Part shown: positions 44,814-46,765 of the stretch, one piece after another
Numbering within the stretch: the first letter of the stretch is position 1
Layout: every line of letters begins with the position of its first letter
Assembly (NCBI GenBank): GCA_949297145.1
Contig: CASFQO010000008.1
Location: 1-46,765, forward strand
From: an uncultured Alphaproteobacteria bacterium
GTDB lineage: Bacteria; Pseudomonadota; Alphaproteobacteria; RF32; CAG-239
Direction: 5' to 3'
Length of the DNA: 46,765 nt
Translations under genes and position numbers: made by a program
The notes under the pieces: model-generated
What the model was told of the DNA's origin: nothing
Seen by the model: the letters and a program-made list of their open reading frames with translations, nothing else
The model's database searches: none

Positions 44814-46765
44814 ATGATAAAAAGGATAATATCCATCACAGCAAAAGGAGCAATGATAGGTTGTCTTTGCTTAACTCTCAGCGTTCGCCCTGCGCAAGCC
44901 TTTATCTGGCCTGTTATAGATTTAACAGAAATTGTTTCCTTTGTGAATAGCATCACAACTGGTTTAAATCAAATAACCAATGCGAAAAGCCAATTAGACA
45001 ACATAAACAACACAATCAAAGTAATAGGTGATCAAGTCTCGTCGATTAGAAAGTACGCAGCGGATTTAAAAGGTACAATAACCAACATAAAAGATAATGT
45101 AACAAAAATTACCCAAAATGTAACGGAAACAGCCCAAAACTTAGATGATATAGCAGCAGATGTTGATGAAACAATAAATCAAGGTTTAAATACAGAAAAA
45201 GAAAATGCAGCAAGTACAACAGAAATCATAGAAAGTCAGGTCGATTCGGGGGCGACAGAAGAAGAAGTACAAAACACATTAGATGTGGCCAAGCAAGAAT
45301 CAGAAGCTAACAAAGAAGAAGTTAATAAAGTTTTTGATGAGGCTGAAGCAACAATTAACGATTCTATAGATAAAGCACAAACAGCCTTAGATATGCTTAT
45401 GAACAGCATAAATGAAAATGGCGACTTGGCGGCAGAAGATAGAAATAAATTAAACGAAGAAGCAGCCGCAATAAAAGAAGATTTTGATGAGATAAATGAA
45501 ACGGCAGCCAGTATCATAAGCTCAGCAAGAGAAGAGTTTAACACAATGTACAGTGAGCAAATAGCATCTGCCTTTGATACATATAGCCAAGCAATAAGTG
45601 ACTACTACGCAGGTAATATAGACAGAGCAGGCTTAACAGAAGCAGGAGAAGCTTTTAAAAATAGCATATCCGAACTAGATGCAGGAATAGATGCAAATGC
45701 AATAAACGACCTAGTATCGTCAGCTCAAGACATTGCAGAAAAAGTAGATACATTTAAAGAAAATGTAATGAACAGTATAAGTAACTCAAAAGGTTATTCA
45801 GATGGCAGTGAAGAAGCTGCTAATACAAATGCATTAAAAAAGACATATGCATTTAATTACGTTGCCATAAACGAAAATATCCTATTAAAAGGAATATATG
45901 CAACCGATGCGGATAAAAGTTTTTTATTGCCTAAAGAATTAGCTTGTGATGGGCTGGAGGTTGCGGATGTAGAAGACGATCCGAGTCATTTACGAGAATG
46001 CGTTATAAAAGCCAAGGCAGAAGTAGAGTTGTATCCAGATATCTATAAAGAAAGTTTATATAAAGATTTTCAAAAAGACGGTATATACAAACATCTAAGA
46101 GAAGATTATAGCATTGCTAATATTGTCAGTGTGAGTAAATCTAAGCAATTTTCATCGACATGGGGAGCATTGGAACCTAATAATGATAGCAATAAAGGAA
46201 CGCTATATGTCCTACGAAAAACATTAAAAGATGTAGATAACACGCGGGCAGGATATCAACTGATGGGGATGACAGACATGGAATCTCCTAAACTTTGGAG
46301 TGAAATTCGTCGTGTTGATGCCTTAAAGAGAGCCAAAGGAGTTATTCAAGATTTTGAAAGCGGTATAAACCTATATTTAGACGGAAGAGATTCTGATTTT
46401 GTAGAAGCAACTAACAGAAATTGGGGAACAATACAATCAGATGACAGAGATGGAAACGAAAGTGAGGCTGTCATCGGTAAGGCCATTTTTTCAAATGTTA
46501 TTATGTATAAATGTGGACTAAGAGCAAAAGATATTTCTGTATCAGAAAAGAAAAAGACAGACATGACTGCAATTGAAGAAAAGGAAAAAAATATAGCAGA
46601 TTGCTTATATAAATACGCTCTAGATGCAAGTAGGGGCTCTGAGCAAGAAAAGCAAGCCGGAAAAGAAAGGCAAAGAAAGGCCTATAATGATTCTGCTTTT
46701 AATAATTTGACTTTAGCTGTAGTAAACAATTATAAATCCAGCTTAGATTACATAGATCCAGATAA
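44814..46765 (+). CDS. Secreted coiled-coil protein in VirB5/TrbJ position, 2 (partial, runs off window)
   Basis: An open frame of 650 codons without a stop that continues past the end of the window. It begins with a signal peptide (cleavage after RPAQA, residue about 29) followed by FIWPVIDLTE and GDQVSSIRKYAADLKGTITN, closely parallel to the preceding gene, then a helical region (residues about 80-330) also like its paralogue. Beyond that lies an extra domain of at least 300 residues (about 345-650) with four or more Cys, not present in the first protein. I do not recognise it. A strong GGGAGGA site precedes the ATG at 44814. Confidence 0.75.
   Translation, partial: MIKRIISITAKGAMIGCLCLTLSVRPAQAFIWPVIDLTEIVSFVNSITTGLNQITNAKSQLDNINNTIKVIGDQVSSIRKYAADLKGTITNIKDNVTKITQNVTETAQNLDDIAADVDETINQGLNTEKENAASTTEIIESQVDSGATEEEVQNTLDVAKQESEANKEEVNKVFDEAEATINDSIDKAQTALDMLMNSINENGDLAAEDRNKLNEEAAAIKEDFDEINETAASIISSAREEFNTMYSEQIASAFDTYSQAISDYYAGNIDRAGLTEAGEAFKNSISELDAGIDANAINDLVSSAQDIAEKVDTFKENVMNSISNSKGYSDGSEEAANTNALKKTYAFNYVAINENILLKGIYATDADKSFLLPKELACDGLEVADVEDDPSHLRECVIKAKAEVELYPDIYKESLYKDFQKDGIYKHLREDYSIANIVSVSKSKQFSSTWGALEPNNDSNKGTLYVLRKTLKDVDNTRAGYQLMGMTDMESPKLWSEIRRVDALKRAKGVIQDFESGINLYLDGRDSDFVEATNRNWGTIQSDDRDGNESEAVIGKAIFSNVIMYKCGLRAKDISVSEKKKTDMTAIEEKEKNIADCLYKYALDASRGSEQEKQAGKERQRKAYNDSAFNNLTLAVVNNYKSSLDYIDPD

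Noticed and set aside
45236-45544. Minus-strand 102-aa frame, also 46346-46564
   Set aside because: Both are antisense to the second coiled-coil gene, whose plus-strand frame is open for 650 codons from 44814.

Overview
The window is AT-rich bacterial chromosome, and its gene content points to an alphaproteobacterium. The markers are a Mic60/mitofilin-HemY pair next to tsaD, an F0 ATP synthase operon with split b and b' subunits and no F1 genes beside it, alphaproteobacterial-type AddB-AddA followed by trxA, aroK divergent from a XerD-type recombinase, and a DUF721-DsbA pair. No hemC or hemD lies between tsaD and mic60. An ADP-dependent sugar kinase is also present, which suggests a fermentative or host-associated lifestyle. 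That lifestyle is inference, and species cannot be assigned from the sequence alone.

Layout. (1) 179-4080, minus strand: mic60, hemY and an ADP-dependent phosphofructokinase/glucokinase-like gene, ending in a terminator. (2) 4172-13528, plus strand: tsaD, nth, two tandem GT-C-type membrane glycosyltransferase paralogues, uvrC, pgsA and an OmpR/EnvZ-like two-component pair. (3) 13626-22851, minus strand: the tightly overlapping operon aroK-rph-rdgB-addB-addA, then trxA, then an unrecognised gene behind a terminator. (4) 22941-27568, plus strand: a 46-aa membrane peptide, xerD, DUF721, a DsbA-like protein and the F0 operon atpI-atpB-atpE-atpF'-atpF. A PilT/DotB-like ATPase follows 17 nt after atpF.

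(5) 27586-46765 is the accessory and most interesting part. A minus-strand cluster encodes an IncI/R64-type type IVB pilus machine: a TcpQ-domain lipoprotein (PilL-like), PilN secretin, PilO, PilP, PilQ ATPase, PilR platform and a PilS-like pilin. It is preceded by a proline/serine-rich envelope protein with a possible OmpA-like C-terminus. Divergently, the plus strand carries VirB-type secretion genes: three VirB2-like pilins, VirB3, VirB4, and two related secreted coiled-coil proteins in the place where VirB5/TrbJ often sits. The second of these runs off the end of the window. The first two pilin genes have duplicated upstream regions with the same inverted repeat (TAACAAAAA / TTTTTGTTA), spaced by 22 and 11 bp and placed 83-84 bp from the -10 element.

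No relaxase, coupling protein, integrase, prepilin peptidase or VirB6/8/9/10/11 is visible, so the secretion system is only partly in view. No tRNA, rRNA, CRISPR array or insertion sequence was recognised. No gene-free stretch exceeds 300 bp; the two longest (39073-39362 and 39714-39992) hold the pilin promoters, inverted repeats and a terminator. Positions 1-118 are very AT-rich and I see nothing in them. Start codons were revised wherever a ribosome binding site clearly favoured an internal start.
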